Part shown: positions 33,113 through 44,019 of the stretch, one piece after another
Layout of the letters: every line of letters starts with the position of its first letter
Numbering within the stretch: the stretch's first letter is position 1
Source: Sorex araneus
Lineage: Eukaryota > Chordata > Mammalia > Eulipotyphla > Soricidae
Direction: 5' to 3'
DNA length: 64,000 nt
NCBI RefSeq assembly: GCF_027595985.1
Contig: NC_073305.1
Location: forward strand, 107,319,535-107,383,534
Position numbers and translations under genes: made by a program
The notes under the pieces: generated by a model
The model's input: the letters and a program-made list of their open reading frames with translations, nothing else
Databases searched by the model: none
What the model was told of the DNA's origin: nothing

Positions 33113-34654
33113 AAAAGAAATAGAATAAACACTATTATTTAAACCTTAAAATGCTATCTTGAGCTTTCCTGATTTAAACCAAAAATAATTTCCAATTTTT
33201 CTTAAAATAGCTTAACTTTTTGGTCACGTTTTCAACAATGAAAAGTGTTCTCTAATATATTTTTAGATTTATTAAATTAACATTATTGAATGCAATTTCC
33301 CACCAGTGTGATCTATTATTTATGCATTAAAGTACATCTATTAGCCTCAACTGCAAAGTAGAATAAACTTTTAGTGAAAAATATGTGAAGATTACATGAG
33401 CTAAAGCCCATAAAAGTGCCAATGCCCTTTCTGATATTTAACAAATAGTACTTTTCTTCCTGTTCTCTCCATTACAAAAAAAAGTATACTGTATCTGTAA
33501 TGTAATTTTATATAGTAATATTAAATATGTACTATAATTTTTAACAGAAATTCGGTTCTAATAACACTAAATTTTTTGAAGTATTTTACATGTACCAAGC
33601 TCATGTAAGGTATTCAACCACCATAAACTGTTATTAATAATCTCAATGTATAAAGGAGGAAGTAGAGAGGTTTTGTAACTCATCCAAGGACGTAGACATT
33701 GTGGGAACTGAGGCACATGATTTTACATTATACAATCATAAAGTCTTGTATTTCCTAGACTTCATTCTCTTTTTAGCAGTGAGTTTATGAAATTTAATCT
33801 CTCCATATGTCATTCCACCTATCTCCTAAAAGAATCTCTTCAAAGTTTATTTTTTCTGAACTTTAGTTTTTCTTCCCTTTGTGGGTTAGGAAACAGGTCC
33901 ATTGTTTTACCAGTTAATATCGTTTTTGAAAGTTAATTTGGTGGCTAAGAAACTATTGGACTGTGCCTTTTACTAAATACAGTGTTGATACATCATATAT
34001 ATATACACCTATATTCTATTTTTCAATTATTTTAATTGAATTAAATATCATAATTATTCCAACTATAAGAAATACACAATTAGTTAGGAGAACAGCTATT
34101 TACTGCATGCTTAAAATGTACAGGGGATTTTATCAAGACAACCTATTCATTATTCACTATCACCTTAAGTGATATATTAAAGCGAGAGAGTGGCCAGGTC
34201 TGAGCCTACCTTACTTTCCATATACATAGGAATTACAGGAAACCCAGAAAATACACAAATAGTTCATGAAAGAATACACCCTCTTAACTAAAACAGTGAG
34301 CACTACCAAATAATATAAAGGTAACTTTAGCATGAAAGGGGCATATATACTATACAGAATGGAAAAACGTTTAAAGGAAATTATTTTTACCACTAATTTG
34401 TTACCTTCTCTAATCCCAAACAGTCACATTGCAATTACAATACATATTTTTCTTTCACTTTTTGCCAGACAGATTTGCATGTTCTATACAACTATCGGCT
34501 AACTAGAATACAAAAGTGCTTACTTAGTATGTCTGAATGTGAGACAGTAAATCAGAAAATTAACAGCAGGTCAGTCAATTATCAGGAAATAAGATGTTTT
34601 GTAAGTCATTTTAATATACTGCGACCATTACCTTTTAAATTTTCTTTCTTGTTG
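33113..34654. other. Unique intergenic DNA
   Basis: AT-rich. Frames of 60-78 codons only. Nothing recognised. Confidence 0.4.
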
Positions 34655-34790
34655 TGTTTTGGAGTCATACCTGGCGGTGCTCAGGGATCACTCCGGGCAG
34701 GGTGTGAGTGAACATATAGGTTCCCGGGGATTAAACCCAGGTTGGCTACATGCAAGGCAAGCACCCAATGCACTATACTCTCTCCCCGCA
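34655..34790 (-). mobile_element. SINE-A, old
   Basis: The plus strand has GGAGTCATACCTGGCGGTGC, TCAGGGATCACTCCGGGC, GGTTCCCGGGGATTAAACCC, GGTTGGCTACATGCAAGGC. This is the reverse of SINE-A. Confidence 0.7.
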
Positions 34791-34840
34791 AGCCTCCCCC
34801 ACCTGTTTATTTTTATTTAAGAAATTTTTTTTAAAGATTG

Positions 34841-35008
34841 GTTTTGTTTGAGGGCCATACCCAACAGTGCTCAGAGCCTACTCCCGGCTCTGTGCTCAGG
34901 GATCACTCCTGGGTGAGCTCAGGAGACCACAGAGGGTGCTGGGGATAGAATCCCGGTCAGCTGCAAGCAAGGCAAGCACCCTACTCACTGTGCTACTGTC
35001 CTGGCCAC
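34841..35008 (-). mobile_element. SINE-A
   Basis: The plus strand has GGGCCATACCCAACAGTGC, CTACTCCCGGCTCTGTGC, GATCACTCCTGGGTGAGC, GCAAGGCAAGCACCCTACTC, TGTGCTACTGTCCTGGCC. Confidence 0.8.
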
Positions 35009-35781
35009 TCAGCTCCCACCATTTTAATAAGATAAAGATTATGTGATTGAGAGAGCTGTTAAGAATGAATTAATAAAAGCTAAAATAATCTGATTATGTA
35101 AGAATATTCATTTACTTCAACTAAAATTTCTAGAATGAAAAAAGTGAAGAATGAAATGCAAATTTATCCTTGCAGACTGTTTCTCTCTGTATTTTGCAAG
35201 TGACCTTAGATATCTTTCAAATAAAGAGGCAAAATTGTCTTTCATCTTTATTAGTAACAGTTCTAGTACAAAAACAAAAATAACTTTACAATTAAAAAAA
35301 AAGCTATTTATTCTCTAAAGCTTGTTCATAAAGAAAACTTGTTCTGTACATTTACTCTCCAATTTTAATAATGTTTCTAGCTTTACAAGTCAATCTTCAG
35401 TTAACCTTCTAATAATTATGTCTTGTGGCATCTGGTCAAAATATATAAAATATTCATAGAAAAAAGCAAAAGATTAATTTAAATAACCTAAACATAAAAC
35501 TCCACTAGGTTTTTTATACCTAAAATTAGAATTCTTTTGGCAGAAAAATTAGCAGCTATGATAACATTGCATAAAATTTTATGTAGTAAGAACTACAATT
35601 CAATAATATTATTTCACATATACTAGAATGATGTGCAACATACTAAATTCTTGTTTGTATCAGACATAAAGTTTCTTTAAAACCTTTAGTACAGTTTAGA
35701 TCTTTAGGGAGATTCTGCTCCCAATAAATGATAGGAACATAATTTAGATTATCAGTGGTATATATTTTAACTAGCCACCTA
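35009..35781. other. Unique intergenic DNA
   Basis: Nothing recognised. Confidence 0.4.
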
Positions 35782-35846
35782 ACCATGTAAGTTTCTTAAA
35801 TATCTCATCAACATCAAGGGCTAAGACCCAAAAACTATAAAGTAAA
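35782..35846 (+). repeat. Isolated 45-bp copy of the composite-element unit end
   Basis: 35802-35846 (ATCTCATCAACATCAAGGG... AAAGTAAA) is identical over 45 bp to 37115-37159. The ACCATGTAA just upstream also matches, after an 11-bp interruption. Confidence 0.75.
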
Positions 35847-36309
35847 TGATATTGAATAATAAGCCTTTATAAGAAGCCAAGTGAAATAGTAATTTTATCC
35901 CCCTCAATGATATGTACACTTAGCATAAAAAAAATACCATGAACATTTTATGTAGTAAATTTTTGAAACAACAGCTCATTTTAGAGTAAGTGCCAATCTA
36001 AATCTCTTCATTCGACCTCTGACTTGCTATTTCAATCATTCTTCATTCTACGTGTTTAGTTTCCATGGTTGTGGTGTACCACTACTTCTTAAAGACTATT
36101 CTCACATAATCATCAACTCCCTGGCAGCCAAAGTGAGCTACAAATAGCAAAACTCCAATACCTTTCAACAAAAATCCACCTACCGTACCCAGAATGGTAA
36201 ACACCCCATCTGTGAAACGGTTCTCACAACAGTGCTTTAAAATTAATTATACAAGTTAAACAGGATATTATACTCTTTGATGGTAAGTTTACATCTTAAA
36301 AGTATATGT
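35847..36309. other. Unique intergenic DNA
   Basis: Nothing recognised. Confidence 0.4.
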
Positions 36310-37510
36310 TAAGGGGGTACGATGACGCAAGCAGGTCAACCTGTACCTGTGAGGTGAGTACATCAGCAGCCTGATGGTGTCTTCAAACTTCCAGATACCC
36401 CAAAACTGATGCTGTGCCTTTGGCCAGACCCCAACAACTTGGGGCCAAGTTTACCAAGAAATTAAATGACCAAAAGTTAGGTATATGGGAGCCACTCCCA
36501 CAAACCACCTCTGGCTCAGCTTATATAAGCTCATTTATTGGCCTTATTTCAGAGACCCATAAATCTCAAAAGAGATCCAAGGATGCAGTTAGGGCCAGTG
36601 GCGCGGAGGTAAGTGGGAACCCGTGACTGAGATCTCCAAGCCTGCTTGGATTGGGACTAGGCCTCCTCCCCACAGACTCCCATTTTTCCAGTAGCTTGGC
36701 AGTCAAACCCACAAACTGCCCCCAGGGCCATGTAATCTCATCAATGGCCAAGACCCAGAGACCATAAACTTAAGCTCCCGGTAGAGAGTGCTGCAGAATC
36801 TCCTGACCCCGTGCCAGGCTGTCCTGACCGGGGCACCTCGGACAGGGACAGATTGAGTTTCCCCTCCCACCCCAAACAGAATTCAGCAGACAAAAACCTC
36901 CAGAACCCAACTGCTGCCATGCTCAAGGACACTCTCCACACACTCAAGAACAAGCCTTACCCAAGAGCGGACTGGCAGGAAAACCCAGGTATGCAGGAAC
37001 CCGTGACTGAGGTCTCCGAGCCCGCTTGAATCGGGATTGGGCCTCCTCCCACCAGGTCCCCAGTTTTCCAGAAGTTTGGCAGTCACACCCACAAACTGCC
37101 CTGGGCACCATGTAATCTCATCAACATCAAGGGCTAAGACCCAAAAACTATAAAGTAAAGCTTTAGGAAGAAAATGACACAGAATTTCCTGGACGTTATA
37201 TTCCATTCATAATAAGCAATACAAAACAAATCGTCTGGCATTGCCTTTTTGGCAGGTTTGAGTGGTGGTGAGACTGGCGTTGAAATATTAAATGCAACTA
37301 AAGTATAGATAGAGTATGGGGAAAATTGTCTGCCACACAGGCAGGGGAAGGATTGAAATGGCGGTGGGGTTGGGAAGGAGATTACTGGGGACTTTGGGGG
37401 TGGAAAATGTGCACTAATAAAGGGATGGGTGTTTGATGATCGTATGACCAAAGCTCAAACATGAAAGCTTTGTGACTGTATTTCACAGTGAACCAATAAA
37501 AAGGGGGAAA
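36310..37510 (+). mobile_element. L1-derived composite: ~390-bp leader units + L1 3' tail
   Basis: A unit beginning GGAACCCGTGACTGAG is at about 36618 and again at about 36998. Both copies run through GCCTCCTCCC, GTAGCTTGGCAGTC/GAAGTTTGGCAGTC, CACAAACTGCCC and CATGTAATCTCATCAA. A spacer follows, then the L1 3' end (GTCTGCCACACAGGCAGGGG, GGGGACTTTGGGGGTGG, AAAGGGATGGGTGTTTG, ACAGTGAACCAATAAAAA). It carries no ORF1 or ORF2. It is built like the element at 27.5-28.4 kb, but with a different leader. Confidence 0.7.
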
Positions 37511-38452
37511 AGAATAATAATAAAATAATAGAATAAAATTAACATTCTGAATTAAAAAAAAGTAATGTGGAGTTCATGCCCAATTCAATCACCTTAATTA
37601 AATGGCTGAATAAATAGCAGTACTCCTACATTGAAAAAAAAAGTATATGTAAAATTTCGAGATTCCATTACTTTGGAAATATAATCATCTAAAAATCTAT
37701 ATGGATGAAATTTACTCTATTTCTTGTACTTGGTATGAAATCCTGCACCCAGTCACTAAGACAGAAAGAGAATAAAGGAGAGAAGTTACTGAGTACACTC
37801 TACCTAACCCTTTGGGAGGCATAACAGTTGATCTGTTTATGCAAACAGACAAATGTCTATTGAATTCAACCTTTTGTGGCAGCAACCTAGTTGTAGGTAA
37901 GTTACTTGTTAGTTGTAGGTAAGTGATCACTAAGACTGTAAATGGGATTTTAAATGAGTAACATTTAACTGTGGCTATTTCCAAAGAAATGAGAAATTCC
38001 AATGTCGCTTTCATTTAAAAGAACTGTGCCATTTAAGAAAGGATCTCCCCCGATCCCAACCACCACCACCCAGAATAAGGTAGCTAAAAAGTGTTCATTC
38101 TCCATTACACTTCCCAACACAATTTAACTTAATTGTCACTCAACAATTAGCAGCAAAGTGTGTATTTAGATTGTAAGAATATGATCAAAAACAAAGAAAG
38201 AAAGAAGCATAACAAATAAGCATAAACCAAGTAAGATATATTTCTAATTTCAGTTTCATTCAAAAACACATCCTTCACTCTTGGCAACCTAGTAAATGTG
38301 ATCTACTTTATATTTTAATATATTTATTAAAATATTCCTTATAGGAATTTTAAGTATTAAAATTCAAATGTTTGTAAGTCTAAATGTTTATAAAAATATC
38401 ATATTAAAATATTTTAATATGTACAATTGGAAAAATATTTATGCTTAATAAG
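37511..38452 (-). other. LCA5: Probable LCA5 3'UTR and downstream DNA
   Basis: This is the DNA just downstream of the LCA5 stop codon on the minus strand. A candidate poly-A signal AATAAA (minus) is at 38323-38328, about 125 nt after the stop. I cannot tell whether it is used. The true 3'UTR may be longer and would then reach toward the L1 composite at 37.5 kb. Confidence 0.4.
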
Positions 38453-39294
38453 TCATCTCAGTATTACTTCTTCAATTTCATCTTCTACAGAATCAACGAC
38501 TTTTACTGCAGGTTTACGGTTTTCATGTGTTAACCTATGTCTGTTTGGAGTAAATCTTCTTCCTTCGTTGAAGCAAAAGTCATTATCTTCATCATGGTCT
38601 CTCTCCTTGCTGCTTTTATCTGCTGGGAGAAAATTTAGAGGGTCAAAGTCTTCTTTGTTTTGATGATGTGGTTCACCATTTTTTGATGAAACAGTGCTGC
38701 TGCTGCTGGTTCCAAATAGTTGTTCCATCAGGTTAGCTTTTCTCTCTCTTTTTGCAATTAGATCTACATCATCTTTACTAAGTTTGTCTGTATTGTTTTT
38801 TTGGAAATCCAAAAGGCTACTCTTTTGGCTAACTGGACTTGGCTTCTCTGATGTTTTTGCAAATGAAGGCACATAACTGCCAAATGAAATCTCATTTGAA
38901 GAGGCTTGACTTGTAATATTTTCTTCATCCTGATCATCTTTTGTAGTTAAAAAACTGATATCTTGCATATGACGCCCATTAAAAAATCTCTCAGATTCAG
39001 AAGACGTGTATTTAGTGGGACTACTTTCTGAGGAGTCCAGTTTTGATTTTAAATCAGGTAACAGTGGCAGAGGAGCACATTTGGGATCCTGGACATCTTG
39101 GCATTCTCGATCAATTTCATTTAGCTTAGCAATTAGCATTTTTCTCTTCTGTCTTTCTTCCTCTTCCTCTTCAGTATTTTGAATGTAGTACATATCTGTT
39201 TGGTATCTGCCAGTTTCCAATGCTGCCTTTTCTCCTTTTTCTAATAAAAGTGTGTTTTCTTTGTGGTTTTTAACTGATTTTTCTCCTTCCCACT
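38453..39294 (-). CDS. LCA5: Lebercilin (LCA5), coding exon 7 (last, with stop)
   Basis: Lebercilin is a ciliary coiled-coil protein of the basal body and axoneme. It binds intraflagellar-transport components, and its loss causes Leber congenital amaurosis type 5 in humans (established knowledge). This exon encodes about residues 410-689. It opens after a TTTATGCAG acceptor with [13 protein letters not shown] and then [14 protein letters not shown]. It has an acidic run ([13 protein letters not shown]), [55 protein letters not shown] and the conserved end [11 protein letters not shown]-stop. The order agrees with my memory of human lebercilin, and the frame is open. It continues the phase of exon 6: one base G plus AG makes E410. 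The gene is split into seven coding exons. The joined frame is 2,070 nt, 689 residues, against 697 in human. Confidence 0.97.
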
Positions 39295-39679
39295 CTGCAT
39301 AAAGTCAAATTGTAAAGTTAAATACACGTTAATATTTCTACATAGGAAAAACTTTAAGTAAAACAGTCAGTATCTGATTTATAAATCAATAGCACAGTGA
39401 TTATAGACACAATAGTTTCATTTTTATACTTCATATCCTGGGATCCATGAAGACTCAAGAATATGCCCACATACAGAAACACTGAAATTCATTAAAGAAA
39501 AATAGGGTGACACACATGTGTGTTGCCAGGGCCATGCACATGGTGCCCGCAGACACATACTGCCTGCATCTCCCATCTCCCCTCTTGAAATATGTACTTT
39601 CATACTTCAGCACTGGGATTGATACTACAGCTCTCTCCACTTTAGGAGAAGCCTGCATGCTATCTTGAGTGTATTAAGC

Positions 39680-39772
39680 TCACTCTCTTTCTCCTCTCTC
39701 CTCTCCTCTCAACTCACCTCTCTGATCTCCCCTCCTCTCCTTTCCCCATTCTTCCCCCCTTTCCTTCCTCAA
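39680..39772. repeat. CT-rich low-complexity tract
   Basis: Almost pure pyrimidine on the plus strand (CTCCTCTCTCCTCTCC and similar). Confidence 0.8.
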
Positions 39773-40932
39773 AATTTCTAAATAAAACATTTTTAAAATA
39801 TAGGGGTGGAAAAGGTTCCCTATTTTTATATGTAAAAATAATACTGCTGTACACTGGTTGGAGGATAACAGGATAGATGGGGTAAAGACACCGTTTACTC
39901 CATCTTGGTCTCTGGATGTCATATTCTGAGGACACATTATCACTTATCACATTTTTTATTTATTTCTGTGTGTGATGAGGTCTTTTAAGCATGATCAGAA
40001 GCCCAGGGGCCATTTCTGGCAATACTCAGTCAAACGAGCTGGAAGGTAGTTGGGCCCAGCAATGTAGCTCTCCTGGGGCCAGCAATGTTGAGGGTTATCA
40101 GGGCTGCATCCAATGAAACTCAAGAGACCATTTTGTGCTGGGGAGTGAATTTTGGATCTTGATTCCTAAGCTGTCTCCTGGACCCCACAAACATATTATT
40201 GACTACAGAGGCATTACTCTGAATATAACTGAGAAAATCTAACAAACCTTTAATAAAATATTCTGTTTCTTAAAAAATGGGTAATTGTTAAAAATATTAA
40301 CTCACAAAAAAATTTTTTTTAAATGAGATGATGTTTCAGATTAAAAAATACTGAAGAAAGTATCCTAGAGGGAGAAAAATGTATAAAAGACAATGACATT
40401 TATCATTTGTTCTGTGCTAATTGAAAAACTAAGAAGGACATAAAAAAGATATAAAATGTGCTATATCATAGCTATATTGAAATGATGCAAAAAAAAAATC
40501 TTGTTTTGGAATAACATACATGGAAATATTTTAGGATATAGAATGAGGTTTATAACATACTCAAATAATTTGTTAGTTATTGTTTCCCACTTTGCTGTAA
40601 TTTTGTAATTATATCCAAATGAAAAAATTTAATACTAATTATTGTGAAAATTAAAAAATAATTAAGAACATCACAAATCTTGTAACATCAGTAAATGGCA
40701 CACATTCTCGATAATAATCATATATAATTACCTAGACTTCAGAGAGGAAAAAATTCAGTCAAAAGGACAAGTAATATGATAGTCTGCTAGTTTCTTTTCC
40801 TTGTACAGCTAACCAAAATGTCTAATCTTCTGTTCAATAGTTAACAATGTGACATCTATCTCTGTGTACTCACCAATTGTGATATAAACAAAGCTTCAAT
40901 TTCAACTGTTGCATTAAGAATACACACAAATA

Positions 40933-41102
40933 GGGGCTGGAGCTATAGCACAGCGGGTAGGGTGTTTGCACACGGCTGACCCGGGTTCAATTCCCAGCAT
41001 CCCATATGGTCCCCTGAGCACCGCCAGGGGTGATTCCTGAGTGCAGAGCCAGGAGTAACCCCTGAGCATCACCAGGTGTGATGCAAAAAGAAAAAAAAAA
41101 AG
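40933..41102 (+). mobile_element. SINE-A in LCA5 intron, 10-bp TSD
   Basis: GGGGCTGGAGCTATAGCACAGCGGG head. A 4-5 nt deletion removes GCCTT of TTGCCTTGCAC. It ends GGTGTGATGCAAAAAG plus A-tail. The direct repeat cacacaaata is at 40923-40932 and 41103-41112. It lies antisense to LCA5. Confidence 0.93.
40946..40994 (+). promoter_or_regulatory. Internal pol III promoter of a SINE (A and B boxes)
   Basis: The A box TAGCACAGCGG (40946-40956) fits TRGCNNAGYGG exactly. The B box GGTTCAATTCC (40984-40994) differs from GGTTCGANTCC at one position. The same pair heads both SINE-A and SINE-B and supports a tRNA origin. Confidence 0.8.
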
Positions 41103-41321
41103 CACACAAATACAAATAAACATATACAAATTTAAACAACAATTAGGCCATTACTTTATGTTCCATTACCTTTAAGGAAAACAAAATTTCCTTTTAGGAA
41201 GCTATTATGTAATCAATAAAATACATTCAAAGGATCAGTCTGAGTTATCTCTCACCTATATCTAAATGGAAATAAATTTATTTCTAAGCTTCTAAACTCA
41301 AAAACAAGTTTTGTTTATTTT

Positions 41322-41604
41322 ACATAGCACAGTGGGTAGGGCATTTGCCTTGCACTAGGCCAACCCAGGTTCAATTTCTCCATGCCTCTCGGAGAGCCCG
41401 GCAAGCTACTGAGAGTATCTTGCCCGCACAGCAAAGCCTGGCAAGCTACCCGTGGCATATTTGATATGCCATAAAACAGTAACAAGTCTCACAATGGAGA
41501 TGTTACTGGTGTCTGCTCGAGCAAATTGATGAGCAAGGATTATGTCCTTATTAGTTTTTTAATTAGCAGTTGACATCACAGTGACAGTGACAGTGATAAT
41601 TCAT
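41322..41604 (+). mobile_element. SINE-B in LCA5 intron, interrupted tail
   Basis: TAGCACAGTGGGTAGGGC head, CGGAGAGCCCGGCAAGC, GCCTGGCAAGCTACCCGTGG, ATATGCCATAAAACAGTAACAA, GTCTCACAATGGAGATG. After GATGAGCAA there are about 55 unrelated bases before the terminal CAGTGACAGTGACAGTGATAA. Confidence 0.88.
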
Positions 41605-41669
41605 TCTACATATTTAAACTAAAAATATCTAAATATAGGTTCAGAACCTCCCAAGACACTGATTTTTTA

Positions 41670-41851
41670 TTTATTTTTTTTTATTTTTGCTTTTTGGGTC
41701 ACACCTGGCGATGCACAGGGGTTACTCCTGGCTCTGCACTCAGGAATTACCCCTGGCTGTGCTCAGGACCATATGGGATGCTGGGATTTGAACCCGGGTC
41801 GACCGCGTGCAAGGCAAACGCCCTACCTGCTGTGCTCTCTCTCCAGCCCCA
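41670..41851 (-). mobile_element. SINE-A in LCA5 intron, 14-bp TSD
   Basis: Close to consensus in reverse: GCTTTTTGGGTCACACCTGGCG, GGACCATATGGGATGCTGGG, GCAAGGCAAACGCCCTACC, CTCCAGCCCC. The direct repeat acactgatttttta is at 41656-41669 and 41852-41865. It is in the sense direction of LCA5. Confidence 0.93.
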
Positions 41852-42173
41852 ACACTGATTTTTTAATGGTTGCTTTTCTAGAGACTACTTTCAAAGTCAA
41901 GCTAACAAAGTCCACTTACCTCTTTGTCACACTTCAGAAAATATGCAAAGAACCATTTTTTTCTACTTCACCTGAATTTTCTCTAACACAAAAAAGCAAT
42001 TAATAGCCTTCATTTTTTTCTCTTTCCTAACTTCATACAAATATTTGGGAGTTCTGAGAGACCACTACTACCAAATGTATCAACATCTTCTTTTTCTGTC
42101 TAACCAATTCAAAGTTCAGCTAGATGAAATATGGGGTTGCTAACTCAGTATTTGTTAAAGCAAACTTTCTTAC

Positions 42174-42303
42174 CATTTTCTTGCTTCACAAAGTTCTGCT
42201 TCATATGATGTTCCTGATATCTAATGAAAATTTTTTCTCTGTCCATCACTGTGTTTATGACCCCTGCTCTGTCATATTCATCAGTCTCTTGACATAACAG
42301 ATT
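42174..42303 (-). CDS. LCA5: LCA5 coding exon 6
   Basis: 130 nt encoding about residues 367-409: NLLCQETDEYDRAGV, INTVMDREKIF, HHMKQNFVKQEN. The donor is AATG|GTAAGA at 42173. The acceptor chosen is AAAAAAAG| before 42303. With it, the number of residues between the conserved NAACQ and AGV blocks equals the human count as I remember it (64). An in-frame alternative acceptor TGTAAG| would start the exon at 42321 and add six residues (LASEKK). This part of lebercilin evolves fast, so identity is carried mainly by context and the MDRE-K-F motif. Confidence 0.88.
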
Positions 42304-42624
42304 CTTTTTTTCAGATGCAAGCTTACATGCAGAAAAAGAGGAAAAGCTATTTAAATATTGTATCTCCCATTAAGCAAGATAAATATTGTATCACCCATTC
42401 ATTAGGTTGAATGAAAGTAGACTTTCAGTTACTAACTCTGAGAAGTCACAAGTAATTATCCTTTGAAAGAAGCTTCAAAACACACAGGGCTTTTTGTGCT
42501 TTAGTTAAAATTTTAAAGAAGAATGTATAGAACATGTCACCATAGTAGAAGCAAAGTCAATATTCCTTGTTTTTTATGATTCCTCTCAAAAATGCATGAT
42601 TTTTCTTACTAAAAATCAAATACC

Positions 42625-42793
42625 ACACAGGCGGGGTGGGGGGCTGGGGAGGTGGGGGTTGGGGGGAGGTTTACTGTGGTTCTTGGTGGTGGAATATGTG
42701 CACTGGTGAAGGGATGGGTGTTTGAGCATTGTGTAACTGAGACTTAAACCTGAAAGCTTTGTAACTTTCCACATAGTGATTCAATAAAAAAAA
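42625..42793 (+). mobile_element. 5'-truncated L1 3' tail, 12-bp TSD, G-rich
   Basis: Only 169 bp: a G-rich start (42631-42671), TTCTTGGTGGTGGAATATG, GGTGAAGGGATGGGTGTTTG, GAAAGCTTTGTAACTT, GTGATTCAATAAAAAAA. The direct repeat aaatcaaatacc is at 42613-42624 and 42794-42805. It is antisense to LCA5. Confidence 0.88.
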
Positions 42794-43689
42794 AAATCAA
42801 ATACCTTTTATGTGGTACAGAGAATCGTTCACACTCCTCTTCTTAGTCATTCCCTTCTTTTTCCTTTGTGTTATATAAACCAAAGTTTTTGAAGGAAAGT
42901 GGGATGTTTAACTAGACACTATCCCCATTAACTAGACCTAATATGATGAGAGTAGAAGTATGTGTACAACTTCTGATCACATTTCTAAAATGGAAAACAC
43001 AATGACCATGTTCTCACAGTATGGGGAGCCAGTTCTGATAGAGGAGGATGATCCTCTCTCTAAGGATGAAAGAGCAATCAGAGAAGAGGACAACTGCCAA
43101 AAAGCTCTGCCTTGGGGCCAGGGAAATTGCAAGGGGATTAGGAGATGTCTACATGCACCTTACTGTGCATGGTGCCCATCCTTCACTGCCCTGACGTGCT
43201 GGGGTGATCTTGGTTCCCCAGTACTGCCGGGCCAATGTAGCATGAGTCTTTGGACCTTCACACTGAACCATCCAGGCTGGTTGACTAAGTATTACCAGGA
43301 ACAACCTCCAGGAACCCCTTAAAAGACTACCATCCAAAAAAAAAAATTAACTAAGTAAAACTATGCCCACTGATGAACTATGCAAATTGATAAGATAATG
43401 AATTATTCACTGACTTTCAGTCTCTTACAAAAGAAAAACATGTGTTATCTGCTTAAGTCATTATTAGAACTCTTTCTAATAGGAACTTAGAAACAGTTTT
43501 ATAGATTAGGAAACTGAGATTTCAAGAAGTCACTATGTAATTAAAAAGATGCGCTAACTCCAGTGTTACATTCTTTTCACTCTATCAGGTTGCTGTTCCT
43601 TCTCCTTAATGGTATACTAATAAAAACCAACTTTTCAGCCTCTTAAAAATGCTATTCTTCCTAAGAATAGTAGAGATGAGGACAGGAGG

Positions 43690-44010
43690 TTTATTCTACC
43701 GTTTGGAAGCCTGTCTCAAATGCTAGGGGAAAAGGCAGCTCAGATAGAGAATGGAACACTAAGTAAAGGTTGTTTGGAGGACCTGCTCAGGTTGAGAGAT
43801 ATATATGCCTCTCAGAGAGCCCAGCAAGCTACCGAGAGTATCCTGCCTGCAAGGAAGAGCCTGGCAAGCTCCCTGTGGCATGTTCGATATGCCAAATACA
43901 GTAATAATAACAGATGTCATCCACTGACCCTGAAAAGAGCCTCCAATAGTTGGAAAAATGAGTAAGGAGAGGCTGCTAAAATCTTAAGGCCGGGACGAAT
44001 GGAGATGTCA
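43690..44010 (+). mobile_element. Chimeric unit: L1 3'UTR piece joined to RTE leader and tail
   Basis: 43690-43800 matches the L1 3'UTR at 20750-20850 (AGATAGAGAATGGAACACTAAGTAAA, GGAGGACCTGCTCAGGTTG). From 43808 it is RTE leader (CTCTCAGAGAGCCCAGCAAGC, GCCTGGCAAGCTCCC, TTCGATATGCCAAATACAGTAA, CACTGACCCTGAAAAGAG, AGGAGAGGCTGCTAAAATC), then RTE 3' end (GGGACGAATGGAGATGTCACTGG). The junction could be template switching or nested insertion. Confidence 0.7.
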
Positions 44011-44019
44011 CTGGCACTG

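Larger units (their letters stand above)
39295..42173 (-). other. LCA5: LCA5 intron between coding exons 6 and 7
   Basis: 2,879 bp. It contains a CT-rich tract (39680-39772), a very diverged SINE-like patch near 39990-40190, two SINE-A and one SINE-B. The rest is unique AT-rich DNA. Donor GTAAGAAA at 42173 and acceptor CAG at 39295-39297 (minus strand). Confidence 0.85.

Noticed and set aside
35802-37159. 45-bp direct repeats as a target-site duplication of one insertion
   Set aside because: Far too long for a TSD, and the right copy is an integral part of a repeated unit.
1-38452. Exons of neighbouring genes known near human LCA5 (HMGN3 on one side, SH3BGRL2 on the other)
   Set aside because: No matching coding text or splice structure found. 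In human these genes lie well over 64 kb away or beyond the window.
42304-42321. Six extra residues (LASEKK) at the start of LCA5 coding exon 6
   Set aside because: The longer form adds residues where human spacing is otherwise exactly kept; kept only as an alternative acceptor in the findings.
42960-43322. 120-codon plus-strand frame inside an LCA5 intron
   Set aside because: No family resemblance and GC-richer text with vague SINE-like pieces; not enough to call a gene.
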